64,000 bases of DNA. Origin: Ancistrus triradiatus. Lineage: Eukaryota > Chordata > Actinopteri > Siluriformes > Loricariidae. The notes beneath the pieces are model-generated. The model had not been told where the DNA came from. It did no database searches and worked only from the letters and a program-made list of their open reading frames with translations. Location: NCBI GenBank assembly GCA_025084515.1, contig JAJAGP010002198.1, positions 48,501-112,500 on the forward strand, written 5' to 3'. How positions within the stretch are numbered: position 1 is the stretch's first letter; every line of letters begins with the position of its first letter. Shown one piece after another: positions 32,691 to 45,485 of the stretch. The translations under genes were made by a program, and so were the position numbers.

Positions 32691-35113
32691 AATTGTACCT
32701 GGCAACCAGATAAGTATCACCAGAGGAACATACTGCACATTAGCTTGGGTCTGCTTAACACAACGATAAAGGCAATGAAACTGCTGGCTCATTAAGAGCA
32801 GACATAATCTCTGTCAGCCTGAGCTTTTAAAGAGAGGCCTTAATTAAACCTAAACTCTTTGCACAGCTAAATTTAGATCTCTTTTGTACTTTCCTGATAG
32901 GGTGTTAACCAGACTTGAATTTTGACATTTACAAGTATTCTGTTACATACGAACGTCAAAGAATTCTTAAGGTAAATTTAATTACGGATTTTAAATCCTT
33001 CTTGAGTCAATTTTGTATCAAAATTGGATTTGTATTCTAGTACTTTTTTGTTGTGTTACTGGATTCCTGTACTAATACTGGTTTCCTTGTTGTCTGAATT
33101 CATGTCTGAATATTCTGTTATATGCTAGTTATATGTAGAGCCCTTGCACAGTCAGTGCATGTCACATGTCCACCATTTTCTGCTTGTGCCCCTAAGGAGC
33201 CCCCTTGACCTGAGGAGCTCAGAAATTCAGAAGGTGTAGGCCCCTGGCGAGGTTGAAGCCAGACAGAAGAAGCCCCAGGATAGACCCCACTAGAAATCCT
33301 AGCCCTCTAGCGTCTCGAGCAATCCTAGTGACAGTCATTACCTCACCATAGGTGGGATTTGAACCAGTAAGCATAGCAACGCCTCATAGACAAAATATAT
33401 GCTACCAGAACTGTACACCAGGATGCTGGGTAGGTAGGTAGACACACAGATGAACAGTTAGCTAGATGGCTAGATGGACAGGGAGACGTATGGATAGATA
33501 GGCAGGTAAATATACAGATAGACCGAGACAGTCAGATGGATCGATGGATTTATTTAATCACAGACTGCCTCAAGTGATGTTTTTGTTTGCTACATTAATA
33601 GCAGCTGTGCTTATTTACAGCCTTATTTCAAAGCACTCAGCTAAGTGAAGTCTACTAATAGATGTCTTGCATTATGCTGTACATAAGGGCATTTCATTAA
33701 ATAGCACCACATTACAGACCTTCCCATTCTGCTCTAATATACTGAGGTCTTTTTTTCTTACTTTTTTTTTATAGACAAAGCCAATGTTGAAAAAAACATC
33801 CATAATTTCATTGCATACTATATCTGATATCAGTACACGCTGTATCTTTCTACAGTTTTAAGCCATTCCTCTTTGTATATTTGTCTGATAGATCATTGCT
33901 ACTTTTATTATTCAACAGTATTATTGAACATGTTCTGCACAAAGCTAGAAATTAGCTTACTAGCTAGTCTGTTCTTTTTCCAAATGTAGTTTCTAGCAGG
34001 ATTTTCACTTAAACATGAAAAACAATGCATCATCAAACTTGAAGGTATGCCTGTTCCCCAGAAAAATTAACACTGCACAGCATAATCCAGCTTGGACTAC
34101 CATGGAAATTGTTGACATAGTACTAGCATACTAAATATAATGCATACTACGCATATTAGCATACTAACATGCTAAATAGTATTTATGCTATTACTATTAT
34201 AGTATGTACTATTTAATTTCATACTTGCATACCTAATACAGTATATACCACTCATTGCTTACAAAATTGGGTATGCTACTCAATTTCATTTTAGCGTACT
34301 AAAAATGTCTAAACTTCTCATTGTAAGCATACAAAATATGTATACTACATAAACTTTATACTGATTGTACTAGCAAATGGTATATAATGTTCATTCTGGC
34401 ATACCAAATAGTAGGTTTTGAAGTTGCAAATATGTAGTAAGTTCTATGTACGGTACTACTCACTATATGCTATCACTAGTGTATTAACTAGTATGTATTA
34501 TTCAAAATTGCGTATCAGCATATGAAGATGTAATATAGTTCTCTAATACTGATAATAATACTGATAATACTAATTTGTATGTTTTATTCAAAATTACAGC
34601 CTAAAACTATATCTACTGCTCATACTAGCAGTATATAGTGTGTATAGCTCTATTGTATATACTACTCAAAAAGGATCATAAATAGTAAGGGTGGGCAATA
34701 TGGTAGAAATATTATATCACGATATTTAAAGATGTTTTCACAATAAACGATATTTATCACGATACATGCAGGTGATTACAGACAAAAGGCTTTGGTAGTG
34801 ACAGATTCATAAAAACTACTATTCAAATAATATCTGTTCTAAGTAAAGTACCTATATATATTATGCACCTCATCCAGTTAAACAGGACTGATTACACTTT
34901 TTATAATGACACATGATATTCTCGATCTGCTCAGAAAAGCATATTGTCTATCACGATAAGAAATTTTATCACATTATGATAAAATATCGTCCTAATAAAT
35001 AGTACGAATACTACTCAAACTAGAATACTAAATACCTGTAGTATGCGTACTACTCATGCTAACATACTAAGTAGTATGGATGCTGCTAATATCATTATAT
35101 GAAGACTGCCTTA
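32691..35113. other. Repeat-rich spacer
   Basis: An imprecise GATA/GTAG tract lies at about 33428-33552. From about 34100 to 35100 the sequence is a loose tandem of tagtatgc/atactac-type AT-rich words. A common fish repeat fragment sits inside it at about 34685-34995 ('gggtgggcaatatggtagaa', 'tatcacgatatttaaagatg'). No exon was seen. Confidence 0.5.
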
Positions 35114-36633
35114 GAGTGGTGCTTGAAAGTTTGTGAACCCTTTAGAATTTTCTATATTTCTGCATAAATATGACCTAAAACATCATCAGATTTTCACACA
35201 AGTCCTAAAAGTAGATAAAGAGAACCCAGTTAAACAAATGAGACAAAAATATTATACTATACTTGGTCATTTATTTATTGAGGAGAATGATCCAATATTA
35301 CATATTAGTGAGTGGCAAAAGTATGTGAACCTCTAGGATTAGCAGTTCGTTTGAAGGTGGAAATTAGAGTCAGGTGTTTTTCAATCAGTGGGATGACAAT
35401 CAGGTGTGAGTGAGTTGGGCACCCTGTTTTATTTAAAGAACAGGGATCTATCAAAGTCTGCTCTTCACAACACATGTTTGTGGAAGTGTATGATGGCACG
35501 AACAAAGGAGATTTCTGAGGACCTCAGAAAAAGAGTTGTTGATGCTTATCAGGCTGGAAAAGGTTACAAAACCATTTCTAAAGAGTTTGGACTCCACCAA
35601 TCCACAGTCAGACAGATTGTGTACAAATGGAGGAAATTCAAGACCATTGTTACCCTCCCCAGGAGTGGTTGACCAACAAAGATCACCCCTACAACAAGGC
35701 GTGTCATAGTCGGCGAGGTCAAAAAGGACCCCAGGTTAACTTCTAAGCAACTGAAGGCCTCTCTCACATTGGCTAATGTTAATGTTCATGAGTCCACCAG
35801 AAGAACACTGAACAACAATGGTGTGCATGGCAGGGCTGCAAGGAGAAAGCCACTGCTCTCCAAAAAGAACATTGCTTCTCGTCTGCAGTTTGCTAAAGAT
35901 CACATTTACGAGCCAGAAGGCTTTTGAAAGAATGTTTTGTGTAAGGATGAGACCAAAATAGAACTTTTTGATTTAAAGAAAAGCGTTATGTTTGGAGAAA
36001 GGAAAACACTGCATTCCAGCATAAGAACCTTATCCCATCTGTGAAACATGGTGGTGGTAGTATAATGGTTTGGGCCTGCTTTGCTGCATCTGGCTTGCCA
36101 TCATTGATGGAACAATGAATTCTGAATGATATCAGAGAATTCTAAAGGAAAATGTCAGGACATCTGTCCATGAACTGAATCTCAACAGAAGGTGGGTCAT
36201 GCAGCAAGACAACGACCCTAAGCACACAAGCCGGTCTACCAAAGAATGGTTAGAGAAGAATAAAGTTAATGATTTGGAATGCCCAAGTCAAAGTCTTGAC
36301 CTTAATCCAATGGAAATGTTGTGGAAGGACCTGAAGAGAGCACCTAATGTGAGGAAACCCACCAACATCCCAGAGCTGAAGCTGTTCTGTATGGTGGAAT
36401 GCTCTAAAATTCCTCCAAGCCAGTGTGCAGGACTGATCAACAGTTACAGGAAACGTTTAGCTGCAGTTATTGCTGCACATGGGGGTCACACCAGATACTG
36501 AAAGCAAAGGCTCACATACTTTTGCCACTCACTAATATGTAATATTGGATCATTTTCTCCAATACATAAATGACAAAATATAATATTTTTGTCTCATTTG
36601 TTTAAAGGGTTCACAAACTTTCAAGCACCCCTG
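35114..36633 (+). mobile_element. Tc1/mariner-type transposon, copy 2
   Basis: Same family and orientation as copy 1. It is flanked by TA (35112-35113 and 36634-36635). The left inverted repeat is complete. The right one has lost about 85 bp: the sequence jumps from 'tctcatttgtttaa' straight to agggttcacaaactttcaag. The element is about 1.52 kb. Confidence 0.93.
35493..36501 (+). pseudogene. Tc1 transposase relic (copy 2)
   Basis: It opens with an intact DNA-binding region (MARTKEISEDLRKRVVDAYQ and so on to TLPRSG) but stops at TGA (35670-35672), where copy 1 has CGA. This is a CpG-to-TpG decay mutation. Small deletions follow further in (for example near 36085), and the last part is open from 36199 (NPMEMLWKDLK). 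It is inactive. Confidence 0.9.
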
Positions 36634-36639
36634 TATGTG

Positions 36640-38780
36640 TCGCAGTTAACCTTGTGCACCTCTTTATTATTAAAAGTGCACGCTGTACCTTTTTAGCTTC
36701 TTGATTAATCACCTTTGGCCCCTCTTTTGTAATCTGACATGGCACGCTGAATATTTTCCGTAGCCCTGCCAAATGGTTTGTGTTTAGGTGTGTGTTTGAA
36801 TTAATGAAACGAGGTCTAAAATTGTATTGTCATTTTGTTTTTACCTTATCTCCTACTCCTTTGTGTATCATGTGGTTTCATGGCCTGCATTGACCTTTCT
36901 GCTGCAGTGTGCTTAAAAAGCATAATGCTGGATAGAGAGAGTACAAGAGAATGCCAGGTAGATTTTCCTTTCTTTCTGTTTTCTACCTGTCATTCTCATA
37001 ATGCTGGGAAGGCCTGCTGTGTGTTTGTGTTCAGCATTCTTTGTGTGTTGTTAGTTTTAGCCACTGTTACGTCTTGCTGACTTGAACAGTCAAAACAGGA
37101 GGAGGCTGGGAGTTGACGAGAAGCAGGTATGAAGATTTTAAATCAGCACAGCAGGAGTGGATGTCCTTGAACTTCACTGTGTTGGAGAGGAATCATCTTT
37201 TATAGATGTCCAGATCAACTGGCACTAATACTTACTGTGCTTGTGAAGTAAACAGTAATACAGTGCTTCCTTATGAAGTGCATGTAAAGTGTACATGGGG
37301 AAATGTGTGGTAGACTGAGTCTGTATGAGCTATTGGATCTTGGCTGCAGTTAGAGTACATGCTGCATACAGAAGGGTTTGAGCGTGTGCTTTAAACTGTA
37401 GTGCTTCTCGTCCCACAGATTTGTAAGTGACAAGGCTTCTTGCCTCATCGGATCCTAATACAGTCAAACACTGAAATCCAAGTTAAAATATAATTAAGTT
37501 ACAGGGATTCTCTTTTATATAGGGGTGTTTTTATCTCCTAACCCACTTTCTGAACCACAGTCCTTCACAGATGGTGTCTTAGACTTGTGATTCTAAGATG
37601 AGTTACCACTTTACTAACTCAAATGCCAGAGACCAAAAGCATCTGCTAAATTCTGTAAACATAAATGTGTTAACTATCAACCAGCATTACAATTCAAAAT
37701 GCCTATAGAGAGCAATTACAACAGTGAAATTTCTCTTTAATGTGTCACTTGTCCAGTAATCTGTAATCAATTGCCTGGAACATTTCCATTCGAGGCACAA
37801 TCTGTTAAGTTGCAGTGCAAATTAGTACTGTTCATTTGGCAACACCAGTCTTAATTTGCCATCACAAGTTAATAGCTAAAATTCTATGTCCTGGCTCGAT
37901 ATCTAACTGTGCCACAAACCAGTGTGAATGGCCAGTTGTGTAACTGTGGCATAACGCATCATACTGAGCTGCTATGAGGTGATACACTAGCTAAAATGGA
38001 CAAATCCAACATGATGTTTGTCTCTTTATCCCCTGCAGGACTCATACTTGGCAGACACAAGGACCTGAACATCAAATAGAGGTCAGATTTGATAGATCAA
38101 TTTCTGAATGAGCACGTTATGATATCAATGGGGTGTTATGCATCGGAAAGCTTCTGGAACATCCAATAAGCTGCATTCTAACCCACCAGGCAGGAAAATC
38201 CAATGAGAATGACTCTGCAGTGATCATGGACACAGATCGTATCAGCTGAGACCGGAAAATGTCACTGAAAGATTGTAGGAAACCGCCATGTGGAAGCAAG
38301 ACGTAAATGAATATGAATTGATCTTGAATGGTGTGATGTGCCAAGGTCATCATGACCTTGCGTGTAATACTTTTGATTACGGTGTCTGAATATTATCGGT
38401 TTTATGACTGTGACTGTATTATAAGCTATAAAGACAGCTTTCCTTGACTGGACATTGAGGAGCTAAAAGAAAAAGGCAAAGCATCCTCTTATATCCGTGT
38501 TTATCCTGGTCTGGGGCAGCCTATCCTGGAATTCACTGGGTGCAGGCAGAGGTACACCCTGCACAGGGTTCTAGTCCATCATAGGGTTCCATAATCACAA
38601 GAGCCCACCTTCACGTCGCAAGCCAAGATCTGCTGTTGTTCAATCCCAGATCCCCACGAACCGCTGTTCCAAGCAGCTGGGTCTTACCAGTGAGCCACAG
38701 GAGCAGTGCAGGCTAAAGCAATGCTGTTTAAGTAGCTGCATGGGATTGGCTGACAGGCTATCCACGCCAGGGCCGTGGCG
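36640..38780. other. b3galt1 upstream region
   Basis: Mostly unique AT-rich DNA. A candidate 3' splice site (tatcccctgcag|GACTC, 38039) could begin the untranslated part of the b3galt1 coding exon. A dispersed-repeat fragment lies at about 38490-38720 ('gtgtttatcctggtctgggg', 'ttctagtccatcatagggtt'). Confidence 0.4.
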
Positions 38781-38782
38781 AG

Positions 38783-39772
38783 ATGATCTCAAAGGTATCA
38801 TGTCTGTACTTACTCACTGTACTGTGCTGGGCCAGTGCTCTCTGGTATTTTACTGGTTCTCGATCCTCCAACGCCTACATGGGCCAGATGTCGCTCCCAG
38901 TCCGTAGGCATCCCCCAAGGTTCCCCCAAAATGAAACGTTCAGTAACATCCGCACACGCACCCTCAACCCACATTCCTTCACCTTCTTAATCAACGAGCC
39001 AGGCAAATGTGAGGGAGACCCGCCCTTCCTTCTCATCCTCATCAGCACTAACCATAAGGAGTTTGACGCCCGGCAGGCTATCCGGGAGACATGGGGCGAC
39101 GAGAACGCATACAGCGCCGTGCGAATCGTCACGCTCTTCCTGCTTGGCCACAATCCTGAGCCGGTCCTCAACCAGATGGTGGAGCAGGAGAGCCAGATCT
39201 TTCATGACATCATTGTGGAGGACTTTGCGGATTCCTACCAGAACCTCACCCTAAAAACCATGATGGGCCTGCGCTGGGTGGCCTCCTTTTGCCCCAATGC
39301 AAAGTACGTCATGAAGACGGACAGCGACATATTTGTCAACATGGACAACCTTATCTTGAACCTGCTGAGGCCTGAGGCCAAGCCCAGGCAGCATTTCTTT
39401 ACGGGTCATGTTATAAACGGAGGGCCCATCCGGGACACTCGCAGCAAGTGGTACATGTCTAGAGAGCTGTATCCAGAGAGCAAATACCCTCCGTTCTGCT
39501 CCGGCACAGGGTACGTATTCTCTGGGGACATGGCAGATTTGATCTTTAAGACTTCCCTCCACACACGCCTTATCCACTTGGAGGATGTTTATGTGGGCAT
39601 GTGTCTGCGCAAGCTGGGCATCTATCCCATCCAGAACAGTGGCTTTAACCACTGGAAGATGAGCTACAGCCTATGCCGATACCGCAGGGTCATCACCGTG
39701 CACCAGATCTCACCAGAAGAAATGCACAGAATATGGAACGACATGTCCAGCAAGAAACATCTCAAGTGCTAA
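38783..39772 (+). CDS. b3galt1: Beta-1,3-galactosyltransferase 1
   Basis: This is a type II Golgi enzyme that transfers galactose from UDP-galactose to terminal GlcNAc in beta-1,3 linkage (type 1 chains). The 329-residue single-exon frame is close to the vertebrate length (326). A short cytoplasmic start is followed by a membrane anchor (about residues 6-23, SCLYLLTVLCWASALWYF). The GT31 domain shows RQAIRETWGDE, the DxD motif in KTDSDIFVNMDN, GPIRDTRSKWY, FCSGTGYVFS, the catalytic-region acid in LEDVYVG, and CRYRRVITVHQISPEEMH near the end. It is more GC-rich than its surroundings, as often for retained coding exons in this AT-rich region. The neighbour xirp2 is also next to B3GALT1 in mammals. 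The enzyme assignment is firm; which fish paralogue (a or b) cannot be told. Confidence 0.97.
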   Translation: MISKVSCLYLLTVLCWASALWYFTGSRSSNAYMGQMSLPVRRHPPRFPQNETFSNIRTRTLNPHSFTFLINEPGKCEGDPPFLLILISTNHKEFDARQAIRETWGDENAYSAVRIVTLFLLGHNPEPVLNQMVEQESQIFHDIIVEDFADSYQNLTLKTMMGLRWVASFCPNAKYVMKTDSDIFVNMDNLILNLLRPEAKPRQHFFTGHVINGGPIRDTRSKWYMSRELYPESKYPPFCSGTGYVFSGDMADLIFKTSLHTRLIHLEDVYVGMCLRKLGIYPIQNSGFNHWKMSYSLCRYRRVITVHQISPEEMHRIWNDMSSKKHLKC

Positions 39773-40591
39773 CAAAGGCTGAGTGCGGAAACGGAGAGTG
39801 AACATAATTACATCACCGCTTTGCTATTCACAGAGCCAAGACAAGTGCTTTAATGGTCTGTTACTCACATAACACTTTTCACACCAACAGTCCAGTATTA
39901 CTCACCGGCACCAGTGTATTGTCGGTGGAAAAGGGCTATCAGTAGTTGAATGGTATAGTGGGACAGCTGTACAGATTTAACTCTTGGATGTACGAGATGT
40001 TTTGAAACATACAAGGCAAAAATGAATCGGATCAGAACTACAGTTAATCTGGTTAAATCTGGAGGAAAGATTGAATGTGATGATCAAATGTGTAGGTAAC
40101 CACCCTGTTCTTTTTTGTTTTATATCCATATCACTGGGTAATAGAACACAAGCCACTGGTGTAGCTGTCCAGTATGGATTCTTTCACATGCATTATTGAT
40201 TTATTTCACTATAGTGACCTCTTAGTCCTGGTGAGGTTCATGGTTAGGTCCAGGGTTAGGGTTTGAGTAATTTGCTTCCCAATTTGCCATTAATAGTACA
40301 AATAAAAATGAATTTATCTTAAATAAAAAATACTCTGACAGTGCAATGGCTAAAACAACTTTAGAATCTTTTGGCTTCATGGGTTATTACATATTAATCT
40401 ATAACCCAAATAATGGCATATTTTGACATGGACTGGCAGTCCATGACTGGAAGTGAATACAAGGAAGCTAGTTAGTTGGTCTAATGCGATAGTCCATCAC
40501 CTGCAAGCTCCCAGGTTGTGCACAGACACAATTGGCCAAATCTGAGGAAATGAGGAGTCCTCTACAGGAAACTGCAAAAATGATGCAGTTA
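39773..40591 (+). other. b3galt1 3' UTR and downstream flank
   Basis: AATAAA motifs at about 40300 and 40320 are candidate polyadenylation signals about 540 bp after the stop. Nothing else was recognised. Confidence 0.45.
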
Positions 40592-41103
40592 CATGCACTT
40601 AATAATCCGATAACTGCAGAAAATCTGATTTTGGGATCAGATAATGGGAAAACTCCAGGTTTACTTGAGTCAGGCAGTAATCAGATTTCTACGTTGCATC
40701 CAGCCATTAATATCACAAAAAGATGTGATGTGAACATTAAACTTTTTTCATAAATTGTAAAAATTTGCGCATATACTGCGTTTCACAGTCACAAGTGTTC
40801 GGTAGCCATTTCGCATTGTTTAATTCCAGGGTTGCCAGATCCCATGAGGTTTTATTATAGGAGCCACCACTGTCAGGAAAAAAAGCCAAGTCTCTTAGAA
40901 TAAGTAGACCTGGCAACCATGTCGGATTACGCTTGAATGCATGCGCAGACTGAGAAAACCAATTGAAATCAGACTACTGGGATACGTGTGCTGAGAAATC
41001 TGATTTCTGACATAAAATCCAGCTCTCTATCGGATTTCATTGCTGTTTACATGACTACTTGGACTAATCAGATAACTGCAGAAGTCCAATTATTAAGTGC
41101 ATC
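40592..41103. mobile_element. MITE with inverted termini
   Basis: The left end is atgcacttaataatccgata. The right end, read in reverse complement, is atgcacttaataattggact, and a second inner pair (ctgcag, atctgatt) is also inverted. It is about 510 bp and non-coding. Superfamily not determined. Confidence 0.65.
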
Positions 41104-41927
41104 TGTAGGCACTCAGTGATTCCAATGAAATAATCGCAACTGAGGAACTATTAAGTGTAACGGATGGACATGGAACGTTGCGGGTTTCTCCATGCAGGCT
41201 CATTCTCTCTGCAGAAGTCTGCCTTCTGCCATGAAAAGAAGCCTTGTTGAAGTTGCTGACGGGTTGTATGGCGGCACTCACTGGCCTCTCGCCCCTTGTC
41301 CATCAGTGCAGTGGTCATGCAGGGAATGCCAAGTGACTGGACCAAATTGGGAAGCAAAAAATGCCATGAGAAAAACTAATTTTCCGCATACTTTGTTAGA
41401 ATGTAGTACCACGCCAAGGAGAAAAATTTAATAGAGGGATTTGACTAGTAATGTAGTTCATCTACGTATACGTATTTAGCATGTGAAGGAAGTCATGCTA
41501 GCACTCCCTGGCCTCGCCACGAATATTAATTGCAAGACTCCGCACACAAACGCAAAACAATTCCAGTGGACAGCAGATACAAACCTCTGTAATAGACTCA
41601 ATCAGCACACAGCCGCACTGTAGTAAGATTTATATTTATAAGGTCTTGATTTTTTCCAAAAGTAATCAGTCTGAAAGCTTGGGACCTGACAGCACTTAAT
41701 ACACAATTTTATCTATATATATGCTAATATGCAACAGTGTGAATAGTCACTATGAGGAAAATATACACTATCAAGGCGTATACTGGCAATAGGGAGATGG
41801 AGGATGGCGTTTGAGACTAATAGTGGCTTTTCTCCTAATACCTGGTAATCAGTGTTCAGTCTCACTGAGCAGGATCTCAAAATATACAGCACCATGCACT
41901 GCAGGTACAAGCAATATACAGTACGTA

Positions 41928-42500
41928 CCGTATTTTTTCGGACCATAAGGCGCACTTAAAATCCTTTAACTTTCTCAAAAATCGACAGTGCGCCTTAAAA
42001 TGCGGTGCGTCTAATGTATGAATTAATTCTGGTTGTGCTTCCTGACCTAGAACCGATTGTAGATGGTACACGGCGCTCATAAATCTGTCAAAATGTTTTA
42101 GCACGGCCTTGGTAAGTTACGAAGCTTACGGCAACCGTAGTGCGCAGTGTCACAGAGTAATATGGTATGTGCTTCAGCATTAGGGTAAGTGCATTCATTC
42201 ATTCATTTTCGAAGCGGATTTCAAACTCAACGCTACCAGTCACGCAGTACAACATGGAAATAGAGCAGCTGCGAGAGAATTCAACATTAACGAATCAATG
42301 ATACGGAAGTGGAGGAAGCAAGAAGACGCCCTGCGCCAGGTAAAGACCAAACTGAGTTTCAGACGGAACTTAAGAGTTTTGTTTCATTTAATGCGTCTTA
42401 TAACCCGGTGCGCTTTGTGTATGAATTATAGACCCGTTAGCAGCCGATCGTTGATATCGCGTCTTATAATCCGGTGCGCTTCATGGTCCGAAAAATACGG
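41928..42500. mobile_element. Pogo-like MITE
   Basis: TA at 41926-41927 and 42501-42502 flank inverted ends: ccgtattttttcggaccata on the left, and reverse complement ccgtatttttcggaccatga on the right. Sub-terminal gcgcctt/gtgcgc words occur repeatedly. The interior keeps a transposase fragment (see 42220-42350). Confidence 0.85.
42220..42350 (+). pseudogene. Pogo-type transposase DNA-binding fragment
   Basis: Across a frame shift it reads FKLNATSHAVQHGNRAAARE and then INESMIRKWRKQEDALRQ. This is the helix-turn-helix style (A.E.GNR.AAREF.I.E..IRKWRKQ) seen in pogo/Tigger-derived proteins. It is too short and broken to be active. Confidence 0.75.
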
Positions 42501-43042
42501 TACCTGAAACACAATTTTATTATTGTAGAACTGTTACAGTTCTTGCTTAATCAACACAGTATCGGAGCCTCCAGGATATAGTCTTTCTAACGAGCCAAAC
42601 CTGAGGTTCTGCGCTCACAACGGCTTCCGCCATCTTCATATAAATACCGTGTACTTCGCCATGAATTATGGCTTTGTGTATTTATGAGCAGCTTTGCATA
42701 GTAGAGCTCAGTAGTGATCCTGAATTAACTGGATAAGATAATCTGATTTCTAAATATACTGCAGAAAATATAAGTACATACTGTAAAGATTGTTTTGTGG
42801 ATCGTATGCTCACCGGCATACATCCACAGCCAAAACACAGCTATTATAAGCACACGCAGTGAAGCCTAGACATAATATCCTTACTGAGCCAATTCTAAGC
42901 TTCTACAATATGCAAGTTATTACTTAGAATACTGTATTAATAATCTTATCAGTATAACCGAGAGCCAAATTTATGCTATTAGCCTTTAATGTTTGAGGTA
43001 CTTAAGGGCAACTCGTGGTGACAGTGTGTTGTATCGGATGTT

Positions 43043-43611
43043 AAAGCCACAATCAGGGATTTTTGTCAAATTGTTGGGTGCCATTTGTTTTGCAAACTTG
43101 CCTTGTATGTTCGCTCAATGGCCAATCAGGTAGTGCTGCCTTATAAATGCCCCCTCTGCATGTTTATTAATGGAAAGGAGTCGCCAGTTTTTGTTTTTTT
43201 GGTGTATGCCACTGTAGCCTCCACAGTGGTGAGCTTCCACTATTTCAGCTGTGTAAGGTCCTAGGGATTAACAAAAGGCTCGCCTCATCATGGGCTGTGC
43301 TGCTTTAAGAGAGCAGTAAGAGATTTAGTTATACATGATGTATTCAAGGAATACATGTAATACTGTGGGAAGCCTGTATATTGATTGAACATATTATGGA
43401 TTAATGAATATCTTCACTGGGGAAAAAACAGAAGGACAGTGACGTGATTAAGATATGTCCCATTTGCGTCAGGATCAAAAGCAATTTGAGAGTGTTGTTT
43501 GTTCACTTTTCATGTCATTGACTATTTTTCCTCTGAATTTATTCATATGAGAACTCATGTTATGTGTTTGATGTGTACTGTACTGGTCCGAAATCCCTGA
43601 CTGTGGCTTTT
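43043..43611. mobile_element. MITE with aaagccaca termini
   Basis: The left end is aaagccacaatcagggattt and the right end is its near reverse complement (aaatccctgactgtggcttt). It is about 570 bp with no coding content. Confidence 0.65.
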
Positions 43612-44164
43612 TGGTTGGACGATAGAAACAGTAGGACCTTCTGCACATCATGATGTTACATATGACTCGTGGTAAACCTTGTAAAAATCCACTAATTCTG
43701 CACTTTACAGTCTTAACCAGAAACACATGGGGAAATTGATCGCTTGACATGACGTCTTTGAAGGTTTAATAAAACAGATCTTTTTGTTTTTAATAAAATG
43801 CTGTTGGCTGTGTTTTGTCTATATTCTCCAGTTTATAACGCCGTTCTGCGGGAGGTGGCAGGATGGGTGTCGGATTCAGATCACGAACTGTTCCTTCTGG
43901 CCAGCAGGCTCACTGCTGTGCCAGGTTCTGTCTGAGCCAAATTGGTCCCTTCAGTCTGCATTTGTAGGTAATGCTTTATTCCTGCCAAGGTCAGGATTCT
44001 GATGCACGTTCTGTTCATTACTGCCCTGGGTTTTGAGTGAAAGGACATTAAAATGCAAGGAGATTATTGGTCATTCAGAATAAGAGAAACAGATTGTATA
44101 CAGTCGAATCTTTTAGTTGCTGACTGACTGAATGTTTCCAGTGGTGACGCACATTTATTGATTG

Positions 44165-45020
44165 ATATGCAGTACCTATAGAAAGCAAGCATGTGGTTGG
44201 CTCTAAAAATGTACTTAAAATGTCACCACAAAACAAAATGGATTTCTGATCAGTGAAAATTACTTGGTTTGAATAAGCATTCAGCCCCTTTAGAGTAACC
44301 ACTGGAACCTTCCTCAGGTACAACGAGTCACCTTCTAGAACAAACACTAGGAAAACAGGCCCCCACCTGACATCAACTGAAGTGAGTTTGATTACTTTAG
44401 TATAAAAACAGCTGTCCCTTGAGGATTTCACTACCCGTAGTGCATGGGGATGCAAAGAACGTAACAGGGTTGGCGAGGTGCTTGTAAAAGTTGTGGAAAG
44501 GCACAAGAAAAAAAAGATCAGAGTACTGTAGTGTGTAGGGCATTATTAACATCTTGCATAAATTGGACTGTCCATCCAAACTGGATGACTGAGCCAGAAG
44601 GCTGTTGATCTGGCAAGCTACCAAGATGTCAGTACCAATTTTGAGACTGGTCAGCCGGTGCTTGTGACAACAATCTCACAAGCTTAACACAAAGCTGGCC
44701 CATGTGGCGGGATGGCAAGAAAGAAGTCTATTCTGAAAAAGTTCCACAACACAAAGTCTCCTTAAAATGTGGCAAAATATATTTATGGTCAGAGGAGACC
44801 AAGACTGAACGTTTTGGACTGAAAACCAAGCACAGGACACCACCAAAATATGCCATACCTGATGTTTCTGAGGGTGTTTTCTTCAGCATGAACTTTGCAG
44901 TTGGTCAGAATCGACGAGAAAATGGATGCTGGCAAGTACATGTATTTTTAGTTTTAATTTTATTACATTTTCAGAACTGTTGTCTCATGGATACTAAAAG
45001 GCATTTTTTTTCATAGGTGC
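44165..45020 (+). mobile_element. Degraded Tc1-like element
   Basis: The left end (cagtacctatagaaagcaag) resembles the terminus of the element at 51613. Inside, a frame at 44702-44870 reads LWSEETKTERFGLKTKHR, a decayed form of the Tc1 catalytic-core motif. The transposase is broken and no clear right inverted repeat remains. Confidence 0.6.
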
Positions 45021-45485
45021 TGTAGCCACTCCTGCCTGGCAGCAGCTTAGCATTTAATGGAAGTCTTGAGCTGGACATGCTTCTTCAAATTGGAATGAGC
45101 CACTCAAAAGTTAATGAAGTTCTGATTCATTGTAAAGACACCAAATTTTATTATTCACATATGGTTAAAAATATGGATTACAATGTGCAGAAATACTGTG
45201 TGCTATATTTAAGTTTAATCTCTACAGAAGTCAGTTTTGTTTATTTTGCACATCAACCAAACATGGCACTGAGGTCGCAGTTTGCTAACCCTCTGTGCTT
45301 TCTGGTCTGGTCGGACATCACAGGCACTACTGGCCTCCAACCGGCGCTACAACCTTAAAACCATGGAAAACATGAGCAGGGGTTCTCATAATAAGTATAT
45401 TAGTCATACACAATCAATCCAGCTCCCATAACCCAAGCCCCAATATTTTTGGCAGACCACTGATTGTAAATGTAACAGATTATAA

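Noticed and set aside
34100..35100. A CRISPR-like or satellite array of tagtatgc words
   Set aside because: Unit length and spacing are irregular; this is low-complexity AT-rich sequence.
40255..40270. Interstitial telomere repeat (gggttagggttt)
   Set aside because: Only about two units; expected by chance.
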